Assembly: GCA_000402755.1 (NCBI GenBank)
Contig: AQSD01000002.1
Coordinates: 21,443-85,442 of the forward strand
DNA length: 64,000 nt
Direction of reading: 5' to 3'
Origin: Fidelibacterota bacterium SCGC AAA160-B08
Lineage (GTDB): Bacteria > Fidelibacterota > Marinisomatia > Marinisomatales > Marinisomataceae
Both the position numbers and the translations under genes were made by a program. Shown piece by piece: positions 52,062 to 61,862 of this stretch (position 1 is its first letter; the number at the start of each line of letters is the position of its first letter). The notes beneath the pieces were generated by a model. The model was not told the origin of the DNA. It saw only the letters and a list, made by a program, of their open reading frames with translations, and did not search any database.

Positions 52062-52819
52062 CATTGATTGATACACATGCTCATTTATATTATGAAGATA
52101 TGTATAATGATTTAGATAGAGTGTTAGATGAAGCAAATAAGAATGACGTTAAAAAAATTGTATGTATTGGAACTGACATAAGTACATCCAAACAATCTGT
52201 AGATATAGCAAGTAAGTATAACAATGTTTATGCTGCAGTCGGTATTCATCCTCATGATTCAAAAGATGTACATAAAGACTATATAAAAGACCTTGAAAAT
52301 CTTGCGCTTAGTAGCAAAAAAGTGGTTGCTATAGGTGAAATAGGAATTGATCACTATAGAAATATATCTCCAAAAAATATTCAAGAGAAGGTGATGATAG
52401 AGCAAATGGAACTGGCTAAATCGCTATCACTACCAATTATTTTTCACAATCGAGATGCAGATAAAGATATCTTAGAGATTCTTAAAAGATATTCATTTGA
52501 TAAAGCCTTAGCCCATTGCTATTCAAGCGATATAGAGTTTGCTGAAAAATTACTTAATTTAAATGTACTGTTATCTTTTTCAGGTAATGTCACATTTAAA
52601 AATTCTATTAATCAGTCTGCAATTCAAAATATTACTCTCAAAGATTTTGTATTAGAAACAGATTGTCCTTTTTTAGCTCCTCAACCATTTAGAGGCAAGC
52701 CAAATGAGCCAAAGTATGTTAAAGACATAGCGTTATTTATATCAGATTTGCTAGACATTGAATTTGAAGAAATAGCAAAAGCGACTACAGATAATGCTGA
52801 ATTATTTTTTAAAATATAA
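52058..52819 (+). CDS. tatD: TatD-family metal-dependent hydrolase/DNase
   Basis: The 253-residue protein is a TIM-barrel metal hydrolase of the TatD family: IDTHAHLYYEDMYNDL with the HxH ligands, IGEIGIDHYRNISP (Glu and Asp), HNRDADKDILEIL, HCYSSDIEFAEKLL and LETDCPFLAPQPFRGKPNEP. TatD proteins act as 3'-5' DNases. It overlaps metG by four bases and rsmA by one. Confidence 0.93.
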   Translation: MTLIDTHAHLYYEDMYNDLDRVLDEANKNDVKKIVCIGTDISTSKQSVDIASKYNNVYAAVGIHPHDSKDVHKDYIKDLENLALSSKKVVAIGEIGIDHYRNISPKNIQEKVMIEQMELAKSLSLPIIFHNRDADKDILEILKRYSFDKALAHCYSSDIEFAEKLLNLNVLLSFSGNVTFKNSINQSAIQNITLKDFVLETDCPFLAPQPFRGKPNEPKYVKDIALFISDLLDIEFEEIAKATTDNAELFFKI

Positions 52820-53577
52820 TGGTGTTTGCTAAAAAAAAATGGGGACAAAATTTTCTTGTAGATAATAATCTATTAGATAAAATCATTAAGACCATTGATA
52901 TTGATCCTGAAGAAAATGTATTAGAGATTGGTCCAGGTCACGGAGCCTTAAGTGAAAAATTAGTTGATGTTGCAAAAAGCTTATCTATGGTAGAAATAGA
53001 TCCGGATTTAATTAAAATTTTAGAGGTACATGAAAAGTTATTAGGGCTAAAGATTATCAATCAAGATATCTTAAAAGTAGATTTAGATAGTTTAAAGATT
53101 GATTCGCCTGTAGTTGTAGGTAATATACCTTACAATATCACCTCCCCAATTATTTTTTGGTTAATTGATCATCTAGAGAGTTGGGATAGGGCATATTTGA
53201 TGGTTCAAAAAGAAGTTGCTCAGCGCTTAACAGGAAAAATAGGTACAAAAGATTATAGCAGAGTGACTGTGATGACTGGCTTATTTTTTGACATTAAAAT
53301 TTGTTTTTCTATTTCTCCTAACGTCTTTATTCCTAGACCAAAAGTACAATCAGCGTTCATTTCTATCGAAAAAAGATCAGACTTTAATAAGGATGATGTA
53401 GATGTTAAAAAATTCAGTCAAGTAGTGAGAATGGCATTCAATCAGAGAAGAAAAATGTTAAGAAATTCATTGTCAGCATTAGATATTGATTTAGATGCTT
53501 GTAAAATAGATTTCAAGAGGAGACCAGAGCAGCTAAGTGTCAGTGAGTTTATTGACATATCTAAGAATATTATATGA
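52819..53577 (+). CDS. rsmA: 16S rRNA dimethyladenosine transferase RsmA (KsgA)
   Basis: RsmA dimethylates two adenines near the 3' end of 16S rRNA. The 252-residue protein has KKKWGQNFLVDNNLLDKI, the SAM site VLEIGPGHGALSEKLVD, the NIPYNITSPIIFWL motif with the N-I-P-Y active site, and the C-terminal VRMAFNQRRKMLRNSL domain. The start codon at 52819 overlaps the tatD stop. A likely rpsU promoter lies inside its last codons. Confidence 0.95.
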   Translation: MVFAKKKWGQNFLVDNNLLDKIIKTIDIDPEENVLEIGPGHGALSEKLVDVAKSLSMVEIDPDLIKILEVHEKLLGLKIINQDILKVDLDSLKIDSPVVVGNIPYNITSPIIFWLIDHLESWDRAYLMVQKEVAQRLTGKIGTKDYSRVTVMTGLFFDIKICFSISPNVFIPRPKVQSAFISIEKRSDFNKDDVDVKKFSQVVRMAFNQRRKMLRNSLSALDIDLDACKIDFKRRPEQLSVSEFIDISKNII

Positions 53578-53580
53578 TAA
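53552..53580 (+). promoter_or_regulatory. Possible promoter for rpsU
   Basis: A perfect TTGACA at 53552-53557 is followed after 17 bases by TGATAA at 53575-53580, at the end of rsmA and about 38 bases before the rpsU ATG. Confidence 0.45.
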
Positions 53581-53617
53581 TTGGCATTTCTCGTTTTTAT
53601 CGTTAAGTTTCCCCACT

Positions 53618-53812
53618 ATGATAGAAGTAAATATAAAAGACAATGAATCGCTTGAAAGAGCATTAAGACGTTTCAAAAAGAAATGGGAACGTTCTGGCGT
53701 ACTTAAAGATGTAAAAAGAAAAGCTTTTTACGAAAAGCCAAGTGTCACAAAAAGAATTGCAAAAAAACAAACTATTCGCAGAGCTATCAGACTAGCAAAA
53801 TTCAATAATTAG
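53618..53812 (+). CDS. rpsU: 30S ribosomal protein S21
   Basis: The 64-residue protein matches S21: MIEVNIKDNESLERALRR, KKKWERSGVLKDVKRK and basic RIAKKQTIRRAIRLAK at the end. S21 sits on the 30S platform near the end of 16S rRNA. I start it at 53618; a longer reading would add 27 residues overlapping rsmA. The position right after rsmA places two small-subunit assembly factors together. Confidence 0.94.
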   Translation: MIEVNIKDNESLERALRRFKKKWERSGVLKDVKRKAFYEKPSVTKRIAKKQTIRRAIRLAKFNN

Positions 53813-53860
53813 TCTAATAACTCCTCTTTCTATTTTCCAAAAAATGTTCTAATCTCCGAT

Positions 53861-55174
53861 ATGCTTATAAGAAGTGCATCAGGACTCAGAGGTATTGTAA
53901 AAGATGATTTCACTCCTCAGATGATTGATCAATATATCGCTTCATTTATTTCTAATCAAAATATCAAATCTTGTGTAATTGGAAGAGATGGCAGGCCTTC
54001 AGGCAAAGACATATCTCAATGGGTAATTGATGCTCTTATTAAATATGGAGTCAATGTAGATAGCTGTGACTTAGCTACAACTCCTACTATGCAATTAATG
54101 ACAGAAAAAGATAGATATGACGGCGGAATTGTTATTACAGCTAGTCATAATCCAACTGAATATAATGGGTTAAAATTTCTTCAAAAAGATGGTACATTTT
54201 TATCGCCAAATCAATGTAGTACATTATTTGCATCTGTAGATAGTCAGTTGACTCTAAATAAATCAGAAACAATGGGAGAGATATCTGACTATACTTCTGG
54301 CGACGAAGAACATATTGCTAAGGTATTTTCTGCGCAATGTATCAATCCTAATGTTATTCGATCTAATAAATTTAAAGTAGTCATAGATGCAGTTAATGGA
54401 GCCGGCTCCAGTATTTTACCACAACTATGTAAGGACTTAGGTTGCGACGTGACAATGATAAATTGTAATGGGGATGGTAATTTTACACGAGTTGCTGAAC
54501 CGCTTGCAGAAAATTTGAAAGATTTAGAAGAAAAAGTTCTAGAAGTTGGTGCTGACATTGGCTTTGCTACTGATCCAGATGGAGACAGATTATCCATAGT
54601 ATCAAATATGGGTCAAGCTATTGGCGAAGAGTATACTTTAGTATTAGCCTTTAAAAATTTTATTAATTATCAAGATAGTGAAATAGTAACAAATTTATCT
54701 ACATCAAGAATGATTGACGATATTTCATCAGGCTCAATTAGAACTAAAATTGGTGAAGCACACGTTGTTGAAAAGATGAAAGAATTAAATATTGATATTG
54801 GCGGCGAAGGAAATGGGGGGGTAATTTTAAAAGAAGTGCATCTTGGAAGAGATTCCTTGGTTGGGGTATCAATGATTTTAAATCTCCTATCAAAAGATAA
54901 TAAATCTATTAATGAAATTATTTCTGGAATTCCTGAATATATATTTATTAAAGATAAAATTAATATAGATGACTCAATTGATTTTGATAGTCTTGCTACT
55001 GTATTCAATTGTGACGAAATTAATCAAAGTGATGGAATTAAATTTAGTTGGCCTGAAAAGTGGATTCACATTAGAAAATCTAACACTGAGCCAATAATTA
55101 GAATCTTTGCTGAAGCAAAAACTAAAAATGAAGTAACGGATTTAATTCAAACTTTAAAAGATTATTTAAAATGA
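53861..55174 (+). CDS. glmM: Phosphohexomutase (GlmM/phosphomannomutase family)
   Basis: The 437-residue enzyme moves a phosphate between C6 and C1 of a hexose or glucosamine. Its four family motifs are present: phosphoserine S95 in TASHNPTEYNGLK, the metal site DPDGDRL (D238), the sugar loop GEGNGGVI and the phosphate site RKSNTEPIIRIFAEA. GlmM gives GlcN-1-phosphate for peptidoglycan and would also feed the PtmE-like enzyme; phosphomannomutase would feed GMD. By eye I favour GlmM without certainty. It overlaps valS by four bases. Confidence 0.82.
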   Translation: MLIRSASGLRGIVKDDFTPQMIDQYIASFISNQNIKSCVIGRDGRPSGKDISQWVIDALIKYGVNVDSCDLATTPTMQLMTEKDRYDGGIVITASHNPTEYNGLKFLQKDGTFLSPNQCSTLFASVDSQLTLNKSETMGEISDYTSGDEEHIAKVFSAQCINPNVIRSNKFKVVIDAVNGAGSSILPQLCKDLGCDVTMINCNGDGNFTRVAEPLAENLKDLEEKVLEVGADIGFATDPDGDRLSIVSNMGQAIGEEYTLVLAFKNFINYQDSEIVTNLSTSRMIDDISSGSIRTKIGEAHVVEKMKELNIDIGGEGNGGVILKEVHLGRDSLVGVSMILNLLSKDNKSINEIISGIPEYIFIKDKINIDDSIDFDSLATVFNCDEINQSDGIKFSWPEKWIHIRKSNTEPIIRIFAEAKTKNEVTDLIQTLKDYLK

Positions 55175-57807
55175 AACTATTAGACTCAAAATATTCGCCA
55201 AGCATTTTAGAAAAAAGATGGTATGACTACTGGATGGAAAGAAAATATTTTTCTTCATCACCATCAGATGATAAAGAAAATTATACTATTGTAATTCCAC
55301 CACCTAATGTTACTGGTAAATTGACAATGGGACATGTTTTAAATAATACTATACAAGATATACTTACTAGAAAAGCAAGAATGGAAGGGAAAAATGTGTC
55401 TTGGATTCCTGGGACAGATCACGCTTCTATAGCTACAGAGTCAAAAGTAGCTAAAATGTTAGAAGATAAGGGAATTAATAAGAAAGATATTTCTAGAGAA
55501 GAATTTTTAACCCATGCATGGGAATGGAAAGAAAAATATGGCGGAATTATTCTTGAGCAACAGCAAAAATTGGGTAATTCATGCGATTGGGGTAAACTCA
55601 CTTTTACAATGGACGAAGACTACTCTAATGCTGTATTAGAGTCGTTTGTAAGATTGTATAAAAAAGGCTTAATTCACAAAGGAAATAGATTAGTTAATTG
55701 GTGTCCAAAATCTCAAACTGCCTTAAGTGATGAAGAAGTTATTTTTAAGGAAGTACAGGGAAAATTATGGTATATAAAGTATAAAATTCAAGATTCTGAT
55801 ACATTTATTGAAATTGCTACTACTAGACCAGAAACAATGCTAGGTGACGCTGCTATAGCAGTAAATCCATCAGACAAAAGATTTAGATCTCTAATTGGAA
55901 AGCATGCAATCCTACCTCTTGTAAATAAAGCTATTCCAATTATTGCAGATAAAATGGTTGACCCTGAATTTGGTACAGGGTGCGTTAAGATAACACCAGC
56001 CCATGACCCAAATGATTATAATGTTGGTATTGCACATACGCTTGATATGTTAAATATTATGAATCCAGATGGATCAATTAATTCTAATGCTCCTGATAAA
56101 TATGTTGGATTGACGAGAGAAAAAGCTAGAAAGCAAATTATTAATGACCTAGAGATAGAAGGTTCTTTATTAAGAGAGGAAGACTATCTTCACAAAGTTG
56201 GATATTCTGAAAGAGGAGATGTTCCAATAGAGTATTATTTATCTAATCAATGGTTTTTAAAGATGAAAGAACTGTCTAAGCCAGCTATTGAAGTCGTTAA
56301 ATCAGGTAAAATAAATTTTTATCCTAATCACTGGGTTAAAACATATAATCATTGGATGGACAATATTCAAGATTGGTGTATTAGTCGCCAATTATATTGG
56401 GGGCATCGTATTCCAGTATGGTATAAAAAAGGATCTGATTATAGCAAACAAGAAAATTGGTATGTATCTACAACTCCACCTGAAGATATTGAAAATTGGG
56501 AGCAAGAAGAAGATGTATTGGATACATGGTTTAGCTCCTGGTTGTGGCCATTTGGAGTTCATGGTTGGCCTAATAATGAAAAATTAATAAAGCAACATTA
56601 TCCAACTGATATATTGGTGACTGGTCCGGATATTATATTCTTTTGGGTAGCTAGAATGATTATTTCTGGAATAGAATTTTTAGATGAAATCCCATTTAAA
56701 GATGTGTACTTCACTAGCATTTTAAGAGATAGTACTGGAAAAAAATTAAGTAAATCTCTTGGAAATTCACCAGACCCAATCGAATTGTTTGAAAAGTATG
56801 GTACAGACGCGACTAGATTTTCAATTATGTTAATGTCTCCTCAGGGATCAGACGTTTATTTTTCTGAAAATAGCTTAGAGATAGGCAGAAATTTTATGAA
56901 TAAAATTTGGAATGCTAGCAGATTTATTATGATTAATCATGAAGAAGATTTTACTGACACCATAGATACAGAGTCGTTAGATATATATGATAGATGGATC
57001 CTTTCAAAGTTGGATACCACTCTCGAAAAAGTAAATATTCACTATGATAACTATCAATTTAATGAAGCAATTAAAGTTATCTATGACTTTACATGGAATG
57101 AATTTTGTAATTGGTATATTGAAATTGCTAAAATCAAATTTAATAGCTCAGATCAGTTAGAAAAAAATAATGCATTTCTTGTATCCAAAGAAGTGTTGAA
57201 GAAGGTATTGCTGATATTGCACCCTATTGCACCTTTTATAACAGAAGAAATTTGGAGTTATTTAAAAAATGACACAGATACAGATATCATTATAGCGCCT
57301 TGGCCAACTGGTAGCTTTGATAGTTTAAAATACGATGAAGCCAAAGTAATATCGTTGAAAGAGGCAGTAGTTGCAATTCGTACGATCAGATCAGAATTAA
57401 ATGTAGCACCAACTAAGAAGATTGGTGCATCAATTTCTGTTAAAAATAATGAGGATGAATTGTTATTTGATAGTCTAAAAAGTATGATTACGGCGCTGGC
57501 TAATTTAGAGAGCTTAGATATAAAAATAAATTTAGAAAAACCTGAGCAATCTGCAGTAGGAATATGTAAAAATTGTGTTATATATGTACCATTAGGAAGT
57601 CTAGTAGATCCTAAAGAGGAAATATTAAAATTGAATAAAAGATTAGAAGATATTGATAGTTTTATCGCAGGAATTAAAACAAAACTAAGTAACAAAGCAT
57701 TCACAGATAAAGCACCTGAAAAAATTGTTAATCATGAAAAAAGTAAATTAGATGATTTTATCATTGAAAGAGAAAAAATAATTGCCAATATTGGTATGTT
57801 AAAATGA
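55171..57807 (+). CDS. valS: Valyl-tRNA synthetase
   Basis: ValS charges tRNA-Val. The 878-residue protein has the class I motifs PPPNVTGKLTMGH (the HIGH motif has Thr52 in place of the first His) and KKLSKSLGNSPDP (KMSKS variant), an editing domain between them (GDAAIAVNPSDKR, HDPNDYNVG), an anticodon domain, and a C-terminal coiled coil (about 805-875) that holds the tRNA. Length is normal. It overlaps genes on both sides by four bases. Confidence 0.96.
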   Translation: MKLLDSKYSPSILEKRWYDYWMERKYFSSSPSDDKENYTIVIPPPNVTGKLTMGHVLNNTIQDILTRKARMEGKNVSWIPGTDHASIATESKVAKMLEDKGINKKDISREEFLTHAWEWKEKYGGIILEQQQKLGNSCDWGKLTFTMDEDYSNAVLESFVRLYKKGLIHKGNRLVNWCPKSQTALSDEEVIFKEVQGKLWYIKYKIQDSDTFIEIATTRPETMLGDAAIAVNPSDKRFRSLIGKHAILPLVNKAIPIIADKMVDPEFGTGCVKITPAHDPNDYNVGIAHTLDMLNIMNPDGSINSNAPDKYVGLTREKARKQIINDLEIEGSLLREEDYLHKVGYSERGDVPIEYYLSNQWFLKMKELSKPAIEVVKSGKINFYPNHWVKTYNHWMDNIQDWCISRQLYWGHRIPVWYKKGSDYSKQENWYVSTTPPEDIENWEQEEDVLDTWFSSWLWPFGVHGWPNNEKLIKQHYPTDILVTGPDIIFFWVARMIISGIEFLDEIPFKDVYFTSILRDSTGKKLSKSLGNSPDPIELFEKYGTDATRFSIMLMSPQGSDVYFSENSLEIGRNFMNKIWNASRFIMINHEEDFTDTIDTESLDIYDRWILSKLDTTLEKVNIHYDNYQFNEAIKVIYDFTWNEFCNWYIEIAKIKFNSSDQLEKNNAFLVSKEVLKKVLLILHPIAPFITEEIWSYLKNDTDTDIIIAPWPTGSFDSLKYDEAKVISLKEAVVAIRTIRSELNVAPTKKIGASISVKNNEDELLFDSLKSMITALANLESLDIKINLEKPEQSAVGICKNCVIYVPLGSLVDPKEEILKLNKRLEDIDSFIAGIKTKLSNKAFTDKAPEKIVNHEKSKLDDFIIEREKIIANIGMLK

Positions 57808-59144
57808 AAAAATTATTAATAGTAATATTTGCCCTAAATATCCTAGTTGCTCAGGAACTAGAGCCAATTCAAAATAATAGAACTCTAACAATCTATAAAG
57901 ATAGTTTTGCTATCATAAAAGAACCAATTCTATGGAATCTAAAAGATGGAAAAAATAATACATCTTTTAACAATCTTTCGCCAAATATTGTATTCGATTC
58001 ACCTTTTTTAAATATTGATGGAGTAGAGGTTGGGTCTCAAACATTAAATAAGAACTTTTATTCTACAGATTCTTATCTGAAAAAAAATATTGGATCATTA
58101 GTTGAGGTCAAGCCTATCAATGACTCTGCAGTGCAAGGAGCTTTATTAGATATTAACTCTTCATCAGTATCTATTAATACAAATAAAGGACTTATGATTT
58201 TTCAAAGGTCTAGAGTTGAATATGTTTTATTAAAATCAAAAAAAATTCAAAATAAATTTACTCCACAAATTTCATGGGAAATTTTTTCTGAAGGCTTAGA
58301 GAGCGTTACAGCAGAGCTGACATACTTAACTTCAGGTTTTAGTTGGAAGCCAGTCTATAAGCTACAATTAGATAGTTTAGGCGCTACTGCTATTCTTAGT
58401 ATAGATGCTGAAGTGGTCAATGGCTCTAATATGAATTTGTTGGGTGTAGATATAAAAGTTGTAGAAGGATTAGTTCCTATTGGTGGAAATAAGTCTAGTA
58501 ATATGGCAATGATTGCTTCCAGGGGTATGACAATGTCTGAAAAAACGAATCAGTTAGGAGACTTTTATATTTTTAGCTTAGGAAGTAATATGAATTTGAA
58601 AGCCCATGAAACTATACAGTTTCCTTTAATGCCTAAAACGGAAATAGGATATCAAAAGAAATATATTTTTGAAAATTCAGAACGCGATCAAAAAGATGAA
58701 CCATTAAGTATTGAAATTTCATTTGAAAACTCTAAAGAAAATAATCTAGAGTTGCCTCTACCTTCTGGTGTCGTTTACCTTTATGAAAAAAGTATGAATG
58801 GAGAGCTATCTTTTATTGGTAAAAATAATTTAAGTCAGTTGTATAAAGGCGGTAATGCTGTATTGGATGCAGGAAAAGCATTTGATATTATAGGTAAACG
58901 TAGAATTTTAAATTTTGATCGTCAGAATAAAAGTGAAGAGTCTACCATATCAATTCAAATTATGAATACTTCTAACTTATCTATAAAAGTTAAAGCCATT
59001 GAAAAAATTGTTGGAGATTGGGTAATTAAAGAATCTTCAAGTATGTATATAAAAGAGGATGCATCTACTATTTATTTTCCATTAGAAATTCAAGCTAATA
59101 GCTCCGAGCTTATTACATATACATATAGAAAAGAATGGAAGTAA
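57804..59144 (+). CDS. Exported DUF4139-like protein
   Basis: The 446-residue protein has a short signal peptide (MKKLLIVIFALNILVAQ) and then mostly beta-rich sequence. The C-terminal half (about 155-440, with YLTSGFSWKPVYKLQLD and a final ELITYTYRKEWK) fits the DUF4139 family, whose members are exported and of unknown function. It follows valS with a four-base overlap and precedes recG by nine bases. Confidence 0.75.
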   Translation: MKKLLIVIFALNILVAQELEPIQNNRTLTIYKDSFAIIKEPILWNLKDGKNNTSFNNLSPNIVFDSPFLNIDGVEVGSQTLNKNFYSTDSYLKKNIGSLVEVKPINDSAVQGALLDINSSSVSINTNKGLMIFQRSRVEYVLLKSKKIQNKFTPQISWEIFSEGLESVTAELTYLTSGFSWKPVYKLQLDSLGATAILSIDAEVVNGSNMNLLGVDIKVVEGLVPIGGNKSSNMAMIASRGMTMSEKTNQLGDFYIFSLGSNMNLKAHETIQFPLMPKTEIGYQKKYIFENSERDQKDEPLSIEISFENSKENNLELPLPSGVVYLYEKSMNGELSFIGKNNLSQLYKGGNAVLDAGKAFDIIGKRRILNFDRQNKSEESTISIQIMNTSNLSIKVKAIEKIVGDWVIKESSSMYIKEDASTIYFPLEIQANSSELITYTYRKEWK

Positions 59145-59153
59145 TGTCCATTT

Positions 59154-61250
59154 ATGGAACTCAATAATCCTTCTAATTTATTAGAAACTCCTATTCAATA
59201 CATCAAAGGTGTTGGTCCAAGAAGAGCTAAAGTTTTAGAATCTCTGAATATCTATACAATTAAAGACCTACTATACTACTTTCCAAGAAAGTATCTAGAT
59301 AGGACGTCAATGCAATCTATCGGTTCTATTAAAACTAATGATGAAGTAAATATTATTGGTCGAGTTAAATCTGTCGGTTTGAGAAAAATGAAGCGTGGAA
59401 GTTTTTTGACAGCCACACTTGCAGATCATACAGCATCTATTCGATTAATGTGGTTCAATGGGTCTGATTATATATATCAATCCTTAAAAGAAGGAGACTT
59501 GTTAGCTGTGCACGGAAAAGTAGCTGACTATAGAGGAAATTTGCAAATTGTCCATCCTGAATATGATAAATTAAATGCAAACGAGATATCTCTTAGTACT
59601 GGATTTGTCATTCCCGTATATCCTTTAACTGAAGATTTAAAAAAGTCAGGTCTCGATAATAGAAACTTAAGAAAGATTATCTATCTTGCCCTAGAATCTC
59701 TCGATAGTATTGAAGATCATTTTGACATTAAGCAGCAAGAGGAATTTGAAATTTGTTCTTTAGAGTCTGCCCTGAGAAATATTCATTTCACTAATAAAGT
59801 TGATAAATTAAATGAATCAATTCATCGACTCAAGTTTGATGAACACTTTTTCTTACAAATTCTTTTAGCCTTAAGAAAAAAGAAAATAAAGGAAAATCGT
59901 TTTACTCCGATAGGATTTAAGACCAAGTATTATAATCAAATATTAAAAAATTTAAGCTTTGAATTAACAGGGAGTCAAAAACATGTTCTTAGAGAAATTA
60001 TTGATGATTTTTTATCAGAAAATCCAATGAATCGTATGATTCAAGGAGATGTTGGTTGTGGTAAAACGATTGTTTCCATTCTAGCTACATCTGTTGTGGT
60101 GGAAAATAATTATCAAGTTGCGATAATGGCCCCCACTGATTTATTAGCAAAACAATTATATAGAAACTTTAAATCAGAATATGAAAACCTTGGAGTAGAG
60201 TGTTCATTATTAGTTGGTAGCTTAAAAGCCAAAGAAAAAAGAGAAGTACTCGAATCTATTAAGACGGGTAAATCAAGGATAGTTATTGGTACTCATGCAT
60301 TGTTCCAAAAAGATGTTGTCTTTCAAAATTTAGGATTATCTATTATAGATGAACAGCATAGGTTTGGAGTAAATCAAAGACAGTTATTATTAAAAAAATC
60401 TACAGTTCCTAATCTGATGGCAATGACAGCAACCCCTATTCCAAGAACACTAGCTATAACCTATAATGGAGATATGGATTTATCTACGATTGATGAATTG
60501 CCGAAGAATAGACCAGATGTATTTACATCTCATATTGAAAAAAAAAACTTAGATACTGCTTATAATTTTATACGTGAAAAAATATCAATAGGCGGACAAG
60601 CAATAGTCGTGTATCCTTTAATTGAAGAAACTGAAAAACAAGATCTTGATGCTGCATCTGAATCTTATGAGATGCTAAGACAGAATATTTTTCCTGATTT
60701 AAGCGTTGGATTGATGCATGGAAAATTAGATATCGATGAGAAAAATAAAGTAATGGAGCAGTTTATGAATCATAAGATTCAAATTTTGGTTTCAACTACG
60801 GTAGTAGAAGTTGGTATTGATAATCCAAATGCATCTGTTATATTAATTAATAATTCTGAACGATTTGGTCTCAGTCAGCTACACCAATTAAGAGGAAGGG
60901 TTGGTAGAGGAAAACTCACTAGTTATTGTATACTATGTAGTGATAGTGGATCTCCGAATACAAAACAACGTTTAAACGTATTAACTAAAAGTAGAAATGG
61001 ATTTGAGATTGCTGACGAAGATTTAAAATTAAGAGGTCCTGGAGAATTTTTTGGTGAAAGACAAAGTGGATTTATTAAATTTAGGATTGCTGATTTAACT
61101 ACTGATGGACCAATAATTAGAAATGCAAGAATGAAAGCTTTTGATATTATTCATAATGATGCAAATTTAGAGGCTCCAATCAATAGTTTGATTAAGCAAA
61201 GATTTGAAAATGAATATTTAAAATTATTTTTGAAAACAACAGTTAATTAG
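59154..61250 (+). CDS. recG: ATP-dependent DNA helicase RecG
   Basis: RecG remodels stalled replication forks and branched DNA. The 698-residue protein has an N-terminal wedge/OB domain (QYIKGVGPRRAKVLESLNIYTIKDLLYYFPRKYLDR), Walker A MIQGDVGCGKTIVS, motif II IIDEQHRFG, MTATPIPRTLA and the C-terminal VVEVGIDNPNA, QLRGRVGRG and LRGPGEFFGERQSG motifs. Length matches the family. Confidence 0.96.
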   Translation: MELNNPSNLLETPIQYIKGVGPRRAKVLESLNIYTIKDLLYYFPRKYLDRTSMQSIGSIKTNDEVNIIGRVKSVGLRKMKRGSFLTATLADHTASIRLMWFNGSDYIYQSLKEGDLLAVHGKVADYRGNLQIVHPEYDKLNANEISLSTGFVIPVYPLTEDLKKSGLDNRNLRKIIYLALESLDSIEDHFDIKQQEEFEICSLESALRNIHFTNKVDKLNESIHRLKFDEHFFLQILLALRKKKIKENRFTPIGFKTKYYNQILKNLSFELTGSQKHVLREIIDDFLSENPMNRMIQGDVGCGKTIVSILATSVVVENNYQVAIMAPTDLLAKQLYRNFKSEYENLGVECSLLVGSLKAKEKREVLESIKTGKSRIVIGTHALFQKDVVFQNLGLSIIDEQHRFGVNQRQLLLKKSTVPNLMAMTATPIPRTLAITYNGDMDLSTIDELPKNRPDVFTSHIEKKNLDTAYNFIREKISIGGQAIVVYPLIEETEKQDLDAASESYEMLRQNIFPDLSVGLMHGKLDIDEKNKVMEQFMNHKIQILVSTTVVEVGIDNPNASVILINNSERFGLSQLHQLRGRVGRGKLTSYCILCSDSGSPNTKQRLNVLTKSRNGFEIADEDLKLRGPGEFFGERQSGFIKFRIADLTTDGPIIRNARMKAFDIIHNDANLEAPINSLIKQRFENEYLKLFLKTTVN

Positions 61251-61259
61251 AGGAAAAAA

Positions 61260-61862
61260 ATGACAACAAAACCTTATACAGAAAAACAACTTTTTGATTC
61301 ACTAATTTCTCAGTCAGCATATGGCATTTGGATAGCTTTAGGAAAAGTACAAAACCCTATGACCAATGAGATGTCAGTAGATTTAATACAAGCATCTGCT
61401 CAAATTGATGCATTAGATATGATGAACAATAGAATGCATGCTAGTCTTACTGATAAAGAAAAAGAATATTTTAAAAAATTATTATCAGAATTAAAATTGA
61501 ACTATGTAGAAGTTGAAAAAGCTGAAGAAGTAAATACCGTAGATAAAGAAAAACAACTTTTTGATTCATTGATTAAACAATCAGAATATGGTGTTTTGAT
61601 TGCTTTAGGAAAAGTACAAAATCCTATGACCAATGAAATGTCAGTAGATTTAATGCAAGCATCTATTCAAATTGATATGTTAAATATGATGAATAGTAGA
61701 ATGCATGAAAGTCTTGCTGAAGAAGAAAAAGAAAATCTTGAAAAATTGTTATCAAAATTAAATGAAGATTATAAGGCAGTTGAAAAAACTGAAGACGCAA
61801 AACCTGCAGAAGAAATTTCAACAGATTCAGAAGCGAGCGATGATTCAAGCTCTAAAGAATAA
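61260..61862 (+). CDS. Tandem DUF1844 protein
   Basis: The 200-residue protein holds two copies of a DUF1844-like module (residues about 8-82 and 97-171), each with QLFDSLI, ALGKVQNPMTNEMSVDL, QASxQID and MMNxRMHxSL, joined by a short acidic linker, and ends in a Ser/Glu/Asp-rich tail. A GAGG ribosome site lies seven bases before the ATG. Single-copy DUF1844 proteins are common and of unknown function. The two copies are nearly identical at the DNA level, so the duplication is recent. The stop overlaps the next gene by 23 bases. Confidence 0.82.
   Translation: MTTKPYTEKQLFDSLISQSAYGIWIALGKVQNPMTNEMSVDLIQASAQIDALDMMNNRMHASLTDKEKEYFKKLLSELKLNYVEVEKAEEVNTVDKEKQLFDSLIKQSEYGVLIALGKVQNPMTNEMSVDLMQASIQIDMLNMMNSRMHESLAEEEKENLEKLLSKLNEDYKAVEKTEDAKPAEEISTDSEASDDSSSKE
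61281..61767 (+). repeat. Direct repeat of about 220 bases, offset 267 bases
   Basis: Bases 61281-61500 and 61548-61767 form an in-frame direct repeat inside the DUF1844 gene. Long runs are identical, including GGAAAAGTACAAAA and ATGTCAGTAGATTTAAT. The 89-codon offset keeps the frame. Confidence 0.85.

Noticed and set aside
57258..57704. A 148-codon minus-strand frame inside valS, the longest shadow frame
   Set aside because: It is antisense to the conserved valS C-terminal region, has no start signal and its content is typical of complementary codons.
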